Source: Ruegeria aquimaris
GTDB taxonomy: Bacteria > Pseudomonadota > Alphaproteobacteria > Rhodobacterales > Rhodobacteraceae
DNA: 64,000 nucleotides
Direction: 5' to 3'
Assembly: GCF_025751555.1 (NCBI RefSeq)
Contig: NZ_JAOWLB010000003.1
Location: forward strand, 124,001-188,000
Each line of letters opens with the position of its first letter. Positions within the stretch are counted from its first letter, which is position 1. Under the pieces are notes generated by a model. That model was not told where the DNA came from and searched no databases. It was given only the letters and a program-made list of their open reading frames with translations. Below, in pieces: positions 17,724 to 26,916 of the stretch. The position numbers and the translations under genes are program-made.

Positions 17724-18182
17724 TCAGACGGCAACTGGCCGGTTCCGTTTGACCGTCCTCAAGACGACATTTGTCTGCGCGCTTGCCACCGCAGACAACC
17801 GGAACAGAAACCCTTCGAGAAACACGTTATAGGCCGCAAGATCGCGGCACAGGACCCGCAGGTGATAGTCGGCCTGCCCCGTCGTGGCATAACAATCCTG
17901 CACCTCTGGACAAGTATCTATCGCACGAATGAACTCAACGATCCGGTCCGGGTCGTGCCGGGTCAGGTGAACGTGAACAATCGCCTCAAAGGTCAGGCCC
18001 ATCGCGGCCGTATTGACCACCGCGCCATAGCGTTCAATGACCCCGGCATCCTCCAGCGCGCGAACCCTGCGCCAAAGCGCCGAGGCGGACATGCCCACCG
18101 CTTCGGCAAGATCGGAATTCGAGATTCGGCTGTCCTTTTGCAACAGGGTCAGAATGCGGCGATCGCGGTCGTCTAGCTCCAT
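17724..18182 (-). CDS. Lrp/AsnC family transcriptional regulator
   Basis: 152 residues with the canonical order. The N-terminal winged helix-turn-helix reads DDRDRRILTLLQKDSRISN then DLAEAVGMSASALWRRVRALE. The RAM effector domain is at about 65-145, with CPEVQDCYATTGQADYHLRV. Such regulators sense amino acids. The gene is divergent from the indolepyruvate ferredoxin oxidoreductase gene, with an inverted repeat in the gap. It most likely controls that gene in response to an aromatic or branched amino acid. Confidence 0.92.
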   Translation of the reverse strand: MELDDRDRRILTLLQKDSRISNSDLAEAVGMSASALWRRVRALEDAGVIERYGAVVNTAAMGLTFEAIVHVHLTRHDPDRIVEFIRAIDTCPEVQDCYATTGQADYHLRVLCRDLAAYNVFLEGFLFRLSAVASAQTNVVLRTVKRNRPVAV

Positions 18183-18223
18183 TATTGGTTACCTTCTCCA
18201 AGTTCCGGCGAAATCAGGAATAT

Positions 18224-18246
18224 TTAACCACAAGAGAGCAGGTTAA
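18224..18246. promoter_or_regulatory. Inverted repeat, probable Lrp-type operator
   Basis: TTAACC and GGTTAA are perfect arms separated by 11 bases, in the 138-base gap between the divergent lrp and indolepyruvate oxidoreductase genes. A CAGGATATC direct repeat follows, near 18270 and at 18309 just before the oxidoreductase start. Binding by the adjacent regulator is inferred. Confidence 0.4.
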
Positions 18247-18320
18247 TAGACCATTCTGGCAAGATTTTCCAGGATATCCGGTTTATCCTTCCTCTCGCCC
18301 TTCTCTTTCAGGATATCGCG

Positions 18321-21300
18321 ATGACCCACCCCGCCCCCGCCCTGCGCAGCTATGCGCTGGAGGACCGTTACAACCAGACTACCGGCCGCGTGTTCTTGAC
18401 CGGCACCCAGGCATTGGTTCGGATCATGATGGACCAGGCCCGCCGCGACCGTGCCGCCGGGTTGAACACGGCCGGTTTCGTCTCTGGCTATCGGGGCTCG
18501 CCGCTGGGCGGGCTGGACCTGGAGATGTGGCGCGCCAAGACACGGCTGGAAGAGGACCGCATCACCTTCATGCCCGCCGTGAACGAGGACCTGGGCGCCA
18601 CCGCCGTTCTGGGCGCGCAACAGGCGGTGCTGGACCCCGATTGCCAGCACGAGGGCATCTTTTCGATGTGGTACGGCAAGGGGCCGGGGGTGGACCGCTC
18701 GGGCGATGCGCTGAAACACGGCAACGCCTATGGCAGCGCGCCCAAGGGCGGCGTGCTGGTGGTGGCGGGCGACGATCATGGCTGCGTCTCCAGCTCGATG
18801 CCGCACCAGTCCGACGTGGCCTTCATGGCCTGGTTCATGCCGACGCTGAACCCCGCCTCGGTCGAAGAATACCTGGAGTTCGGCGAATATGGCCTGGCGC
18901 TGTCGCGCTTTTCGGGTACTTGGGTCGGGTTCAAGGCGATCAGCGAAACAGTGGAAAGCGGCCGCTCGGTGGAGCTGCGCCCGGACCGGCAGTTCATCCT
19001 GCCACAGATCGACCTGCCCGCGGGTGGCCTGCATGTGCGCCGCGCCGATCTGCCCAGCCCCGAGATCGAGACCCGCATTCAGGCCAAGCTGCGCGCCGTG
19101 CGCGCCTTTGCCGAGGAAAACCCGATCGACCGGCGCATCTATGATCTGCCCAACGCCCGCTTTGGCTTCGTCACCACCGGCAAGGGGCATCTCGACCTGA
19201 TGGAGGCGCTGCGCCTCTTGGGTCTGGACGAGGCCAAGTGCCGCGCGCTTGGCATCGACATCTACAAGGTCGGCATGGTCTGGCCGCTGGCCCGCCGCAA
19301 CGCGCTGCGCTTTGTGCGCGGCAAGCAGGAGGTGCTGGTGGTCGAGGAAAAACGCGGCATCATCGAGAGCCAGTTCAAGGAGTATTTCTATGACTGGCCC
19401 GGTGACAAGCCGCACCGGATGGTCGGCAAATACGACGAACAGGGCGAGCCACTGATCCCCTGGACCGGCGAGTTGAGCCCACTGATGCTGGCCCCTGTGG
19501 TTGCGGCACGGCTGAACGCGTTCTTCCCAGAGGAGAACCTGCCCGCCCGCGCCCGCGCGCTGACCGAAACGCCGCCGCCCGTAATCGCGGTGCCCGGTGC
19601 CACCCGCACCCCCTATTTCTGCTCGGGCTGCCCGCATAACACCTCGACCAAGGTGCCCGAAGGCTCGCGCGCCAACAGCGGCATCGGCTGCCATGTCATG
19701 GCCAGCTGGATGAACCGCGACACCGACGGATACGCCCAGATGGGCGGCGAAGGCGTGCCACATGTGGTGGCCAGCAAGTTCAACGGCGGCAAGCATATCT
19801 TCCAGAACCTGGGCGAAGGCACCTGGTACCATTCGGGCTCCCTCGCCATCCGTCAGGCGGTCGCGGCGGGCACCAACATCACCTACAAGATCCTCTATAA
19901 CGACGCGGTTGCGATGACCGGCGGCCAGCCGGTGGACGGGCCGGTGAGCGTCTCGGGCATCGCCCAAACCTGCCGCGCCGAGGGCGTCGCGCGCATCGCG
20001 CTGGTCTCGGACGACATCGCGAAATTCTCGCGCGCGGATTTCCCCACCGGCACCACCTTTCATGACCGGGCCGAACTGATGCCGGTGCAAAAGGAGCTGC
20101 GCGAGATCAAGGGCGTCACCGTGCTGATCTATGAACAGACCTGCGCCACCGAGAAACGCCGCCGCCGCAAACGCGGCAAGATCGAAGACCCCAAGCGGTT
20201 CGCCTGGATCAACGATCTGGTCTGCGAGGGCTGCGGCGACTGTTCGGTCGCCTCGAACTGCCTGAGCGTCGAGCCGCGCGACACCCCGCTGGGCCGCAAG
20301 CGCAAGATCAACCTCAGCTCCTGCAACAAGGATTTCTCCTGCCTGAACGGGTTCTGCCCCAGCTTCGTCACCGTCGAGGGCGCCACCCGGCGCAAGCGCG
20401 CGGTCAAACTGGATCTGGAGCAGCTGGAAAGTGGCCTGCCCATGCCCACCCTGCCCGCGCTGTCCGACCCTTTTGACCTGCTGGTCACCGGGGTCGGAGG
20501 CACCGGCGTCGTCACCGTGGGCGCGCTGATCACCATGGCCGCCCATCTCGAAGGGCTGGGCGCCTCGGTGCTGGATTTCACCGGGTTTGCGCAGAAATTC
20601 GGCACTGTTCTCAGTTACATACGTCTGGGCGCCCGCCCGGACGCGCTGCACCAGGTGCGTATCGACACCGGCGGCGCGTATGCGGTGATCGGCTGTGACA
20701 TGGTGGTCAGCTCCGCGCCCAAGGCCTCGGCGCATTACCGCAACGGCACAAAGGTTGTGCTGAACCGGGCCGAGATGCCGACCGGCGATCTGGTGCTGCA
20801 TCGCGACGCACAATTGAAGATCGACACGCGCGAGGCGGCAATTTCCGCCGTGGTCGGGCCAGAAAATGTCAATGGTTTCAATGCGAATGAGGCAGCGGAA
20901 ACACTCCTGGGCGACGCGGTTTTCGCCAATGTCATGATGCTGGGCTACGCCTGGCAGCAGGGGCTGGTGCCGGTCAGCCTGACCGCGCTGGGTCAGGCGA
21001 TCCTGCTCAATGGCGTGGCGGTGGAAAAGAACCGCCTGGCCTTTGCGGTGGGCCGCGCCATGGCCGCCGACCCCGCGCGGCTGGACGGGCATCGCGAGGC
21101 CGAGCCAGAAAAAGAGACTTATGATCAGATGGTTGCCCGCCGCGCCGCGTTTCTGGCCGCGTATCAGGACGCGGCCTATGCCAAGCGCTACACCAACCAA
21201 TTGCAGAGCTTTCGCACGGCGATGCCGCAGGCCAGCGACGAGATGCTGCGCGCCGCCGCACGCAACCTCTTCAAGCTATTGGCCTATAAGGATGAATTCG

Positions 21301-21725
21301 AAGTGGCCCGGCTGATGACCTCAACGGATTTCACCCGCGAACTGACCGACAATTTCGAGGGCGACTTCACGGTGAAATACCACATGGCGCCGCCGCTTCT
21401 GAGCCGGAAAACCGATGCGCGCGGGCGGCCCGCAAAGCGCGCTTTCGGGTCCTGGATGACGCCTGTCTTGCGCGGACTCGCCCGGATGAAGGGGCTGCGC
21501 GGATCGCGGTTCAATCCGTTCGGCTATCACGCCGAGGCCAGATTGCACCACGAATTGACCGTTTGGTACAGCGATCTGATGGCGAATGTGCCGTTTTGTA
21601 CAGACCCCGAAACGGCGCTTGCGGTGCTCGAAACCGCCGACGAGATCCGCGGCTACGGCCCCGTGCGCATCGCCTCGGCCCAACGCGCGAAAGCCGAGGC
21701 GGCCCGCCTGCTGAACGGCGCCTGA
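18321..21725 (+). CDS. Indolepyruvate ferredoxin oxidoreductase (fused alpha/gamma form)
   Basis: 1134 residues, the single-polypeptide proteobacterial form. It decarboxylates aryl- or branched 2-oxo acids to acyl-CoA with reduction of ferredoxin. The N-terminal pyruvate-oxidoreductase-like region starts near residue 20 (RVFLTGTQALVR). A TPP-binding region is at about 430-600 (YFCSGCPHNTSTK, NSGIGCH). The iron-sulfur cysteines are CEGCGDC near 635 and a CNKDFSCLNGFC cluster near 670. The gamma domain starts near 715 (LLVTGVGGTGVVTVGAL). AGGAT lies before the ATG. It is divergent from lrp and would act in phenylalanine, tyrosine, tryptophan or branched amino-acid breakdown. Confidence 0.93.
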   Translation: MTHPAPALRSYALEDRYNQTTGRVFLTGTQALVRIMMDQARRDRAAGLNTAGFVSGYRGSPLGGLDLEMWRAKTRLEEDRITFMPAVNEDLGATAVLGAQQAVLDPDCQHEGIFSMWYGKGPGVDRSGDALKHGNAYGSAPKGGVLVVAGDDHGCVSSSMPHQSDVAFMAWFMPTLNPASVEEYLEFGEYGLALSRFSGTWVGFKAISETVESGRSVELRPDRQFILPQIDLPAGGLHVRRADLPSPEIETRIQAKLRAVRAFAEENPIDRRIYDLPNARFGFVTTGKGHLDLMEALRLLGLDEAKCRALGIDIYKVGMVWPLARRNALRFVRGKQEVLVVEEKRGIIESQFKEYFYDWPGDKPHRMVGKYDEQGEPLIPWTGELSPLMLAPVVAARLNAFFPEENLPARARALTETPPPVIAVPGATRTPYFCSGCPHNTSTKVPEGSRANSGIGCHVMASWMNRDTDGYAQMGGEGVPHVVASKFNGGKHIFQNLGEGTWYHSGSLAIRQAVAAGTNITYKILYNDAVAMTGGQPVDGPVSVSGIAQTCRAEGVARIALVSDDIAKFSRADFPTGTTFHDRAELMPVQKELREIKGVTVLIYEQTCATEKRRRRKRGKIEDPKRFAWINDLVCEGCGDCSVASNCLSVEPRDTPLGRKRKINLSSCNKDFSCLNGFCPSFVTVEGATRRKRAVKLDLEQLESGLPMPTLPALSDPFDLLVTGVGGTGVVTVGALITMAAHLEGLGASVLDFTGFAQKFGTVLSYIRLGARPDALHQVRIDTGGAYAVIGCDMVVSSAPKASAHYRNGTKVVLNRAEMPTGDLVLHRDAQLKIDTREAAISAVVGPENVNGFNANEAAETLLGDAVFANVMMLGYAWQQGLVPVSLTALGQAILLNGVAVEKNRLAFAVGRAMAADPARLDGHREAEPEKETYDQMVARRAAFLAAYQDAAYAKRYTNQLQSFRTAMPQASDEMLRAAARNLFKLLAYKDEFEVARLMTSTDFTRELTDNFEGDFTVKYHMAPPLLSRKTDARGRPAKRAFGSWMTPVLRGLARMKGLRGSRFNPFGYHAEARLHHELTVWYSDLMANVPFCTDPETALAVLETADEIRGYGPVRIASAQRAKAEAARLLNGA

Positions 21726-21763
21726 CACGGCGCGGACTGGTCCGATGCCGCGGCCACATGCCG

Positions 21764-21797
21764 CTTCTTTCTGGTCCCAAATACTCCCGCCGGAGGC
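21764..21797 (+). repeat. Dispersed intergenic element, copy 1
   Basis: CTTCTTTCTGGTC, then an A-rich stretch, then ACTCCCGCCGGAGGC, 39 bases after the oxidoreductase stop and in the same orientation. Four more copies lie at 35639, 49111, 52905 and 58913 (minus strand). Each is just downstream of a gene read in the same direction. Confidence 0.6.
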
Positions 21798-21823
21798 ATG
21801 TGCGGTCCGCGAGGGCCGCACAT
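21798..21823 (+). terminator. Hairpin abutting repeat copy 1
   Basis: ATGTGCGGTCC pairs with GGGCCGCACAT (one G-U pair) around a GCGA loop. It immediately follows the dispersed element after the oxidoreductase gene and precedes the phosphatase gene by 59 bases. It probably marks the 3' end of the first transcript. There is no U-tract. Confidence 0.4.
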
Positions 21824-21882
21824 AGGGGTTGCGCCCCGGCGGCTGAGCAGGCAGGTCTCGGCAGAAACAACCGGAGCCTTCC

Positions 21883-22539
21883 ATGACCGCAGCCATTGTT
21901 TTCGACCTTGACGGCACGCTGATCGACAGCGCCCCGGACATCACCGCCGCCGTCAACCGGATGCTGGCGGCCGAGGGACATGGGCCGCTGGGTCAGGCAA
22001 GGGTGACCTCGTTCGTCGGCAAGGGGCTGCCGAATCTGGTGGCGCAGGTGATCGGACATCTCGGGCTCGACATGGGGAGGCACGCGGAACTGTCGGCGGC
22101 AACGCTTGAGGAATACAACCGCTCGAACTCCAGCCTGACCGTACCCTATCCCGGGGTCGTCGCGGCGCTGGAGCGGCTCGCCGGGGCGGGTGCCGCGTTG
22201 GGGATCTGCACCAACAAACCCGAGGGACCGGCGCGGCAGGTGCTGGCCGATCTGGGGCTGGCGCGGTTCTTTGACGTGGTGATCGGCGGCGACAGCCTGC
22301 CGACGCGCAAGCCCGAGCCGGGCATGCTGCACGCCAGTTTTGCCGCGCTGCCCGATCTGCCGCGTCTTTATGTCGGTGACAGCGAGGTGGATGCCGAGAC
22401 CGCGCAGAATGCGGGCGTGCCGTTCCTTCTGTTCACCGAAGGTTATCGCAAGAGCCCTGTCTCGGCGCTGCCGCACCGGGCGACCTTTGACGACTTTGCC
22501 GATCTGCCGGGGCTGGTGGCTCAGGCGCTGGCGATCTGA
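21883..22539 (+). CDS. gph: Phosphoglycolate phosphatase (HAD superfamily)
   Basis: 218 residues with all four HAD motifs: FDLDGTLIDSAPD at the N-terminus (nucleophile and acid/base Asp), ICTNKP near residue 107, RKPEPGML near 146, and YVGDSEVDAETAQNAG near 163. Length and the cap region fit Gph-type phosphatases, which clear 2-phosphoglycolate from DNA repair or Rubisco side reactions. Its 3' end overlaps the convergent thioesterase gene by 19 bases. A related HAD phosphatase with another small substrate cannot be excluded. Confidence 0.82.
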   Translation: MTAAIVFDLDGTLIDSAPDITAAVNRMLAAEGHGPLGQARVTSFVGKGLPNLVAQVIGHLGLDMGRHAELSAATLEEYNRSNSSLTVPYPGVVAALERLAGAGAALGICTNKPEGPARQVLADLGLARFFDVVIGGDSLPTRKPEPGMLHASFAALPDLPRLYVGDSEVDAETAQNAGVPFLLFTEGYRKSPVSALPHRATFDDFADLPGLVAQALAI

Positions 22540-22925
22540 GCCGAGACCCGCTCGCGAATGGCCTGGGGCCAGGCCAGCGAGCGGCCCAGCCGGGCCACAT
22601 GCACCAGCGTGGCCTTGGCCCGCAGGCGCAATTCGTCGCCGCAATGGGCCGTCAGTTCGTAATCGAGGCTGGAATTGCCGATCCGGGTGGGCGTCAGCCG
22701 GAAACTCAGCACGTCGCCATGCAGCGAGGGCGCGGTAAACGTGGCCTGGATCTGCGCTGTGGGGGCGCCGTTTTCCTTGACCAGCTCGTGAAACGGCAGG
22801 CCAAGATCGGTGGCGAACCAGTCTTCGACCACATCGTTGATCATTTCGAAATAGCGCGGGAAAAACACGATGCCCGCCGGATCGCAATGTTTGAACCGGA
22901 CTTCGATTTCGGTGCTAAAGCTCAT
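22521..22925 (-). CDS. Acyl-CoA thioesterase, 4-hydroxybenzoyl-CoA thioesterase (hotdog) family
   Basis: 134 residues. The N-terminal VRFKHCDPAGIVFFPRYFEM is the hallmark of the 4HBT hotdog family; the Asp in HCDPAG is the catalytic acid in the Pseudomonas-type enzyme. The remaining hotdog strands follow (QATFTAPSLHGDVLSF). It hydrolyses an acyl- or aroyl-CoA; the substrate is not evident. AAGGGCGA precedes the ATG. It overlaps the end of gph tail to tail. Confidence 0.85.
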   Translation of the reverse strand: MSFSTEIEVRFKHCDPAGIVFFPRYFEMINDVVEDWFATDLGLPFHELVKENGAPTAQIQATFTAPSLHGDVLSFRLTPTRIGNSSLDYELTAHCGDELRLRAKATLVHVARLGRSLAWPQAIRERVSAQIASA

Positions 22926-22979
22926 CTGTCGCCCTTCGTGACGGTTATCTGTCTGTCTTGCCCCTATCCCTGCCGGGGC

Positions 22980-23834
22980 TCAAGGCGTCAGCGTCTTCCA
23001 TGCGGCAATCAGCCCTTCGCGGGTCATGCGGGGGCCGTCGCCCTGGGTGGCGGGCACCCCCTGGGCTGCCAGCGCGTCGACATGCAGGCGTGGCATCTCG
23101 CCTTCGCCCAGCACCGCCAGGTGCTGGCCCAGCCAGAACGGGCGCGTGGCCGCCAGCTCGGCCCCGATCAGGCCACCGAGGATCCGCGCCCGCGCCACCT
23201 CGGGCGGCAGGGCGCTGAGCGTGGCGTCGGCATGGGCGCTCCACAACCGCGCCAGCACCTGTTCCGGGCGCGAGAGGCCGTCGGCGACGGCCTCGGCAAA
23301 GGCGGCGCCGTCGAGATCGGAGGTGGAGAGCCAGCGGCCAAGCTGGGTGCCCGCGGCCACCGCAGAGATCAGCGCGCCGAACAGGAAGCTGCGGAAGCTG
23401 ACGACCTCACCCGCGCTGACATGCACCCAGCGACTGGTTTCACCCACCAGGCAGATCACCCCGTCCCAACCGGGGTTGAGTGCCAGAAACCCGGCGACGC
23501 GGGTTTCGTCGCCCTGCATCATGTCGGCGGGCTGTGTTTGCCGGAGGCCGGGGACGGCGTGCAGCGCCACGCGCGGGTCGCCAAGATCGATCTGCCAGAG
23601 ACTGCCCGCGAGCGGGATGCAGGGCACCGTGTCGCGCACCGGGCCAAGCGGGCCGCATGCGATGACCGGCACTCCCTGCCCGGCGTGCCGTCCGGCCACC
23701 AGCGCCAGGATCGAGGCGGCATCGGCGGGGCGCGGGCCGTCATCGACGGCCTCGTCCAGCACGTCGCGGCCGCGCATCACCCAGAGGCGGCGGCGGGTGG
23801 TGGTCCAGTCAAGGGCGATCCAGTCGCTGGTCAT
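22980..23834 (-). CDS. dgoK: 2-dehydro-3-deoxygalactonokinase family protein
   Basis: 284 residues. It begins with the sugar-kinase phosphate loop (IALDWTTTRRRLW) and carries the DgoK-type motif DMMQGDETRVAG near residue 105. At the place where DgoK proteins usually have LPGTHSKWV it reads LVGETSRWV, so one conserved His and the Lys are changed. GGAGACCGAC precedes the ATG. No KDPGal aldolase or galactonate dehydratase gene is nearby, so the usual De Ley-Doudoroff partner is missing here. The substrate may differ from KDGal. Confidence 0.72.
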   Translation of the reverse strand: MTSDWIALDWTTTRRRLWVMRGRDVLDEAVDDGPRPADAASILALVAGRHAGQGVPVIACGPLGPVRDTVPCIPLAGSLWQIDLGDPRVALHAVPGLRQTQPADMMQGDETRVAGFLALNPGWDGVICLVGETSRWVHVSAGEVVSFRSFLFGALISAVAAGTQLGRWLSTSDLDGAAFAEAVADGLSRPEQVLARLWSAHADATLSALPPEVARARILGGLIGAELAATRPFWLGQHLAVLGEGEMPRLHVDALAAQGVPATQGDGPRMTREGLIAAWKTLTP

Positions 23835-23893
23835 GTCGGTCTCCGGCTGTGTGCGCCGGTCTTAGGACAGCCGGGCGACAAGGCCAAGCGCTG

Positions 23894-24634
23894 TCAGAAC
23901 CGGTAGCTGGCGCCAAAGACCGGACCGGATTGCTGGAAGGTGTAGTCATTGCCGTTCGACAGCGTGTGATCGACCGACAGGTGGCGATAACCGAACCGTA
24001 GCCGCCAGTTGTCGTTCAACTGGTAATCGGCAGTCAAGAGCACCTGCCAGCTCTCGCTGTCGCTCTGGAAACCGCCATAGTCGACGAAGGCGATGCCGTT
24101 CCATCTGTCGGACAGGCGGACCCGGGCGCGCAGGCCGATCACCGGATCGACCCAGTTGTCATTGGCGACCACGGTGCGCCCCGGCAGGATCCCCGGCAGC
24201 GCGGTCAGCGTGGTGCGCGTGTCGAACCAGCGCAGACCGGCGGCGAGGTCGAGGGACAGATCGGGGGTTTCATGCACACGGTAGGCGGCATAGGCGTTCA
24301 GAACCTGCGTCCGGGCCGCTGTGTTGATCCCCGAGAAGGCGCCGCCGGGCGTCGGATTGCCAAAGGAGATGTCGGTCATCATGTAATCGGCCAGAAAGCT
24401 CCACTGGCCGTTGCTGGCGCCAAACGCGCCCATGAAGGCGAAGTCGAGATTGTCGAGCGCGTCCTTGAAGCTGAGCGTGCCCTCGATGGTGCCCGCAGGC
24501 GTGGTGACGCCGGTCTCGGTCTCGGCAGTGAAGAGATAGACCGTCGCCTCGTATTGCCAGTTGGATTGTTGGGCCGCAAGCGGCGTCGCCGCCGCGAGCG
24601 CCAGTGCAAAAGCTGTGGAAGGCAGGTGTGTCAT
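23894..24634 (-). CDS. Outer-membrane beta-barrel protein
   Basis: 246 residues from the ATG at 24634, which has GGAGACGATC upstream. The signal peptide MTHLPSTAFALALAAATPLAAQ is followed by an alternating amphipathic pattern. It ends in aromatic phenylalanine (VFGASYRF), the usual last strand of an outer-membrane barrel. Motifs such as LSFKDALDNLDFAFMG match small outer-membrane proteins of unknown function in proteobacteria. It follows the DUF1254 gene and an AraC gene on the same strand, and these may form a unit. Confidence 0.75.
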   Translation of the reverse strand: MTHLPSTAFALALAAATPLAAQQSNWQYEATVYLFTAETETGVTTPAGTIEGTLSFKDALDNLDFAFMGAFGASNGQWSFLADYMMTDISFGNPTPGGAFSGINTAARTQVLNAYAAYRVHETPDLSLDLAAGLRWFDTRTTLTALPGILPGRTVVANDNWVDPVIGLRARVRLSDRWNGIAFVDYGGFQSDSESWQVLLTADYQLNDNWRLRFGYRHLSVDHTLSNGNDYTFQQSGPVFGASYRF

Positions 24635-24718
24635 GATCGTCTCCGGGGAAGCGATGGCGTTCCATTCCAAGCGTCGCATACGAGGCACCCCGAGACAAGC
24701 GCGGCGGGGTGCGTCGGA

Positions 24719-25729
24719 TCAGCCCGCAGGCTGAAAATCGGGGAATGTCCAGGTTCCGTCCAGGATCTCGGGGCGGGGTTGGTAGAGGCGGATGGCATAG
24801 TTCCAGCCCTGCATGATCGGGATGCAGTTGATGCGCCCGTCCGCGCAGCCGCCGAAGTTGATGGTATAACCGCCGTCGGCGTTCGGCTTGGCGGTGACGT
24901 TGTTGTAGGAATAGACGCCCAGATCGTTGGCCTCCATAAAGCCTTGGGCATTGTAGACTGTGACCGACCAGAACCCGTCGACCGGCACGTCCTTGGCCGT
25001 GACGGTATAGGGGGTGCCGTCATTGTTGGGGACCAGTCCAAGCGTGTACATCGCGGCCTCGGGCGGGTTCCCGCCCCAGCCGACCGCAGTGCCGATCAGG
25101 TGATAGAGCGGGTTGAGAAGCGCCTTTTGCCCGAAATAGGGGGTGGTGTCGCTGCGGGTATTGCCCAGCACCTTGATCGCGTCGCGGACGCGCGCCAGGC
25201 TTTCGGGATCCCAGTCGGGGATCTCGAATGCGCCCTTGTCGGGCTGGATGATCTGCAATTGATCCTGAAGCGCGTTGGCGGCCTTGACATCCTCGGGGTC
25301 GTTGGGGTCGGCAAAGGTGCGGATCACCACCGCCAGATAGCGTGTGCCGACCAGCGAGGGCGGGATGGTGAAGGTGCCGTCCTCGTGTATGGCGGGCAGC
25401 ATCGAGTGCTCTTCGTTGATCAGCAGCATCGACTGGAAGCGGTCGCTTTCGGGTTTGACGATGGTGACCGGGGTGCTCATGTCGATCACGGCAAAGGAAT
25501 AGAGCGTGTCGCGGTTCATCCGCACCACGTTCTGCTGATCGAGCGGTGTGGGCACGCGGCTGTGTCCCCATTCGCCGATACCGGCCAGATCGACATAAGA
25601 TTTCATGATCTCGTTGGTCTCGGCGCGGACAAAATTGTCGACCGTGACGGCGACAGGTTCGGCAAGCGCGGTGCCGGGAACGGCGAGACCGGCGAGAATG
25701 GTGGTTAGGGACAGTCTGGACATCGGCAT
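24719..25729 (-). CDS. Exported DUF1254/DUF1214 protein
   Basis: 336 residues from the ATG at 25729, with AGGAG seven bases upstream; an overlapping TTG lies at 25735. The signal peptide is MPMSRLSLTTILAGLAVPGTALA. The N-terminal half is DUF1254-like (QQNVVRMNRDTLYSFAVIDM), and the C-terminal half is DUF1214-like (VDGFWSVTVYNAQGFMEAND, INCIPIMQGWNYAIRLYQPRPEIL). The family is common in proteobacteria; its biochemical role is not known to me. It sits between the AraC gene and the beta-barrel gene, all in one direction. Confidence 0.82.
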   Translation of the reverse strand: MPMSRLSLTTILAGLAVPGTALAEPVAVTVDNFVRAETNEIMKSYVDLAGIGEWGHSRVPTPLDQQNVVRMNRDTLYSFAVIDMSTPVTIVKPESDRFQSMLLINEEHSMLPAIHEDGTFTIPPSLVGTRYLAVVIRTFADPNDPEDVKAANALQDQLQIIQPDKGAFEIPDWDPESLARVRDAIKVLGNTRSDTTPYFGQKALLNPLYHLIGTAVGWGGNPPEAAMYTLGLVPNNDGTPYTVTAKDVPVDGFWSVTVYNAQGFMEANDLGVYSYNNVTAKPNADGGYTINFGGCADGRINCIPIMQGWNYAIRLYQPRPEILDGTWTFPDFQPAG

Positions 25730-25812
25730 GGTCAAGCTCCTGAATATCTCGCGGCAAGTCTAGTCGCCCGGCCCCCGGGCCCGGTAACCATTTCCGGCCA
25801 TGTCGCGCCGGA

Positions 25813-26817
25813 TCAGCGGCCCGTCTGGGCCGCCCGCACCGTGGAGGGTGTCATGCCGGTGACCTGGCGAAAGGCACGGCCCAGATGGGAGACATGCGAA
25901 TAGCCCGCCCGCTGTGCGATCTCGGTCAGATCCAGACCGGAGAACAGGATGAGTTCCCGCGCCATGTCGACCCGCACCGCGCGGGCAAGATCGCGAAAGC
26001 TGGTGCCCTGATCCTCGAGCCGGCGCCGCAGGGTGCGGGCGGACATGTCGAGCTGATGCGCGACCCGCTCAATACCCGGATCGTCCGCCAGACTTGCGCG
26101 TACCAGCGCCCGGACTGTCTCGACCAGGGTCTGCGGCGCCGACCCAAAGGCGTCGCGGGCGACATCGGCTAGGGTCAGATCACCAGTGGCCGGAACGATG
26201 CGGCGGGCAAACTCGGCCTCGGGATCGAAGACCAGCCGCAACTCGGGCTGGTCGAACCGGACGTCGCAGCCAAAAAACGCCTCATACCCGGCGGCTTCGC
26301 GGGGTTTGGGGAAGTTGAGCGCGACCATGCGGCGGTGGCGGTTGCCGATATAGGGGGTCGCGATGCTGAGCACCACGGCAAGCGCCAGTGTCGCGTAATG
26401 CGAATAGCCCGGCGCATTGCGGACGGCCGCGTGATAGGTAAAGCGGAACCCCTGGCCGGTCTGGCCCAGCGATATCCGGTCCAGCGAGGCGTGATAGGTC
26501 ATCAGATCGCGGGTCACCCGCAGGGCCGCGCCGAAGGTGGGGGCGGAGGTCACATAGTCGCCAAACGGGCCGTAATTGCCAACGCTGGCATAGGGCCCGA
26601 GGGCGAAAAGCAGATTGTCGGTTCCGGCCATTCCGGCGATCCGGTTCAGAAAGAGCAACTCGTCCAGCTGCGAGATGTAGAGACGCGGATTGTCGAGCGC
26701 GTCGGCGGGCAGTTCGCAATCGGCCAGTGCGCGCCGGGCGGTGGCGCGACCGATATTCTGCGCCAGCCCTGCGTCAAGACCATGCAGCGTGCGCGACGAG
26801 ATGAAGGGTCTGAGCAT
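25813..26817 (-). CDS. AraC family transcriptional regulator
   Basis: 334 residues from the ATG at 26817, preceded by GGGAGAGAC. The N-terminal two thirds is an arabinose-binding-like sensor domain of the type found in OruR/ArgR-like AraC proteins. The C-terminal two helix-turn-helix motifs start near residue 245: VAHQLDMSARTLRRRLEDQG and LTEIAQRAGYSHVSHLGRAFRQ. It probably regulates the DUF1254 and beta-barrel genes that follow it on the same strand. The effector is unknown. Confidence 0.88.
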   Translation of the reverse strand: MLRPFISSRTLHGLDAGLAQNIGRATARRALADCELPADALDNPRLYISQLDELLFLNRIAGMAGTDNLLFALGPYASVGNYGPFGDYVTSAPTFGAALRVTRDLMTYHASLDRISLGQTGQGFRFTYHAAVRNAPGYSHYATLALAVVLSIATPYIGNRHRRMVALNFPKPREAAGYEAFFGCDVRFDQPELRLVFDPEAEFARRIVPATGDLTLADVARDAFGSAPQTLVETVRALVRASLADDPGIERVAHQLDMSARTLRRRLEDQGTSFRDLARAVRVDMARELILFSGLDLTEIAQRAGYSHVSHLGRAFRQVTGMTPSTVRAAQTGR

Positions 26818-26916
26818 GTCTCTCCCGGATGGACGCGCCGCACGGGGCGTTGATCCGAGTGTGCCGCAATAGCGGGCGCAGGTCACGCGTTTGTGAGAGC
26901 GGCCCGCGTCAGCGGA

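Noticed and set aside
18243-21200. 985-residue open frame on the minus strand, antisense to indolepyruvate oxidoreductase
   Set aside because: Runs through a well-conserved gene on the other strand. Long stop-free shadow frames are expected in GC-rich coding DNA, and the translation shows no domain.
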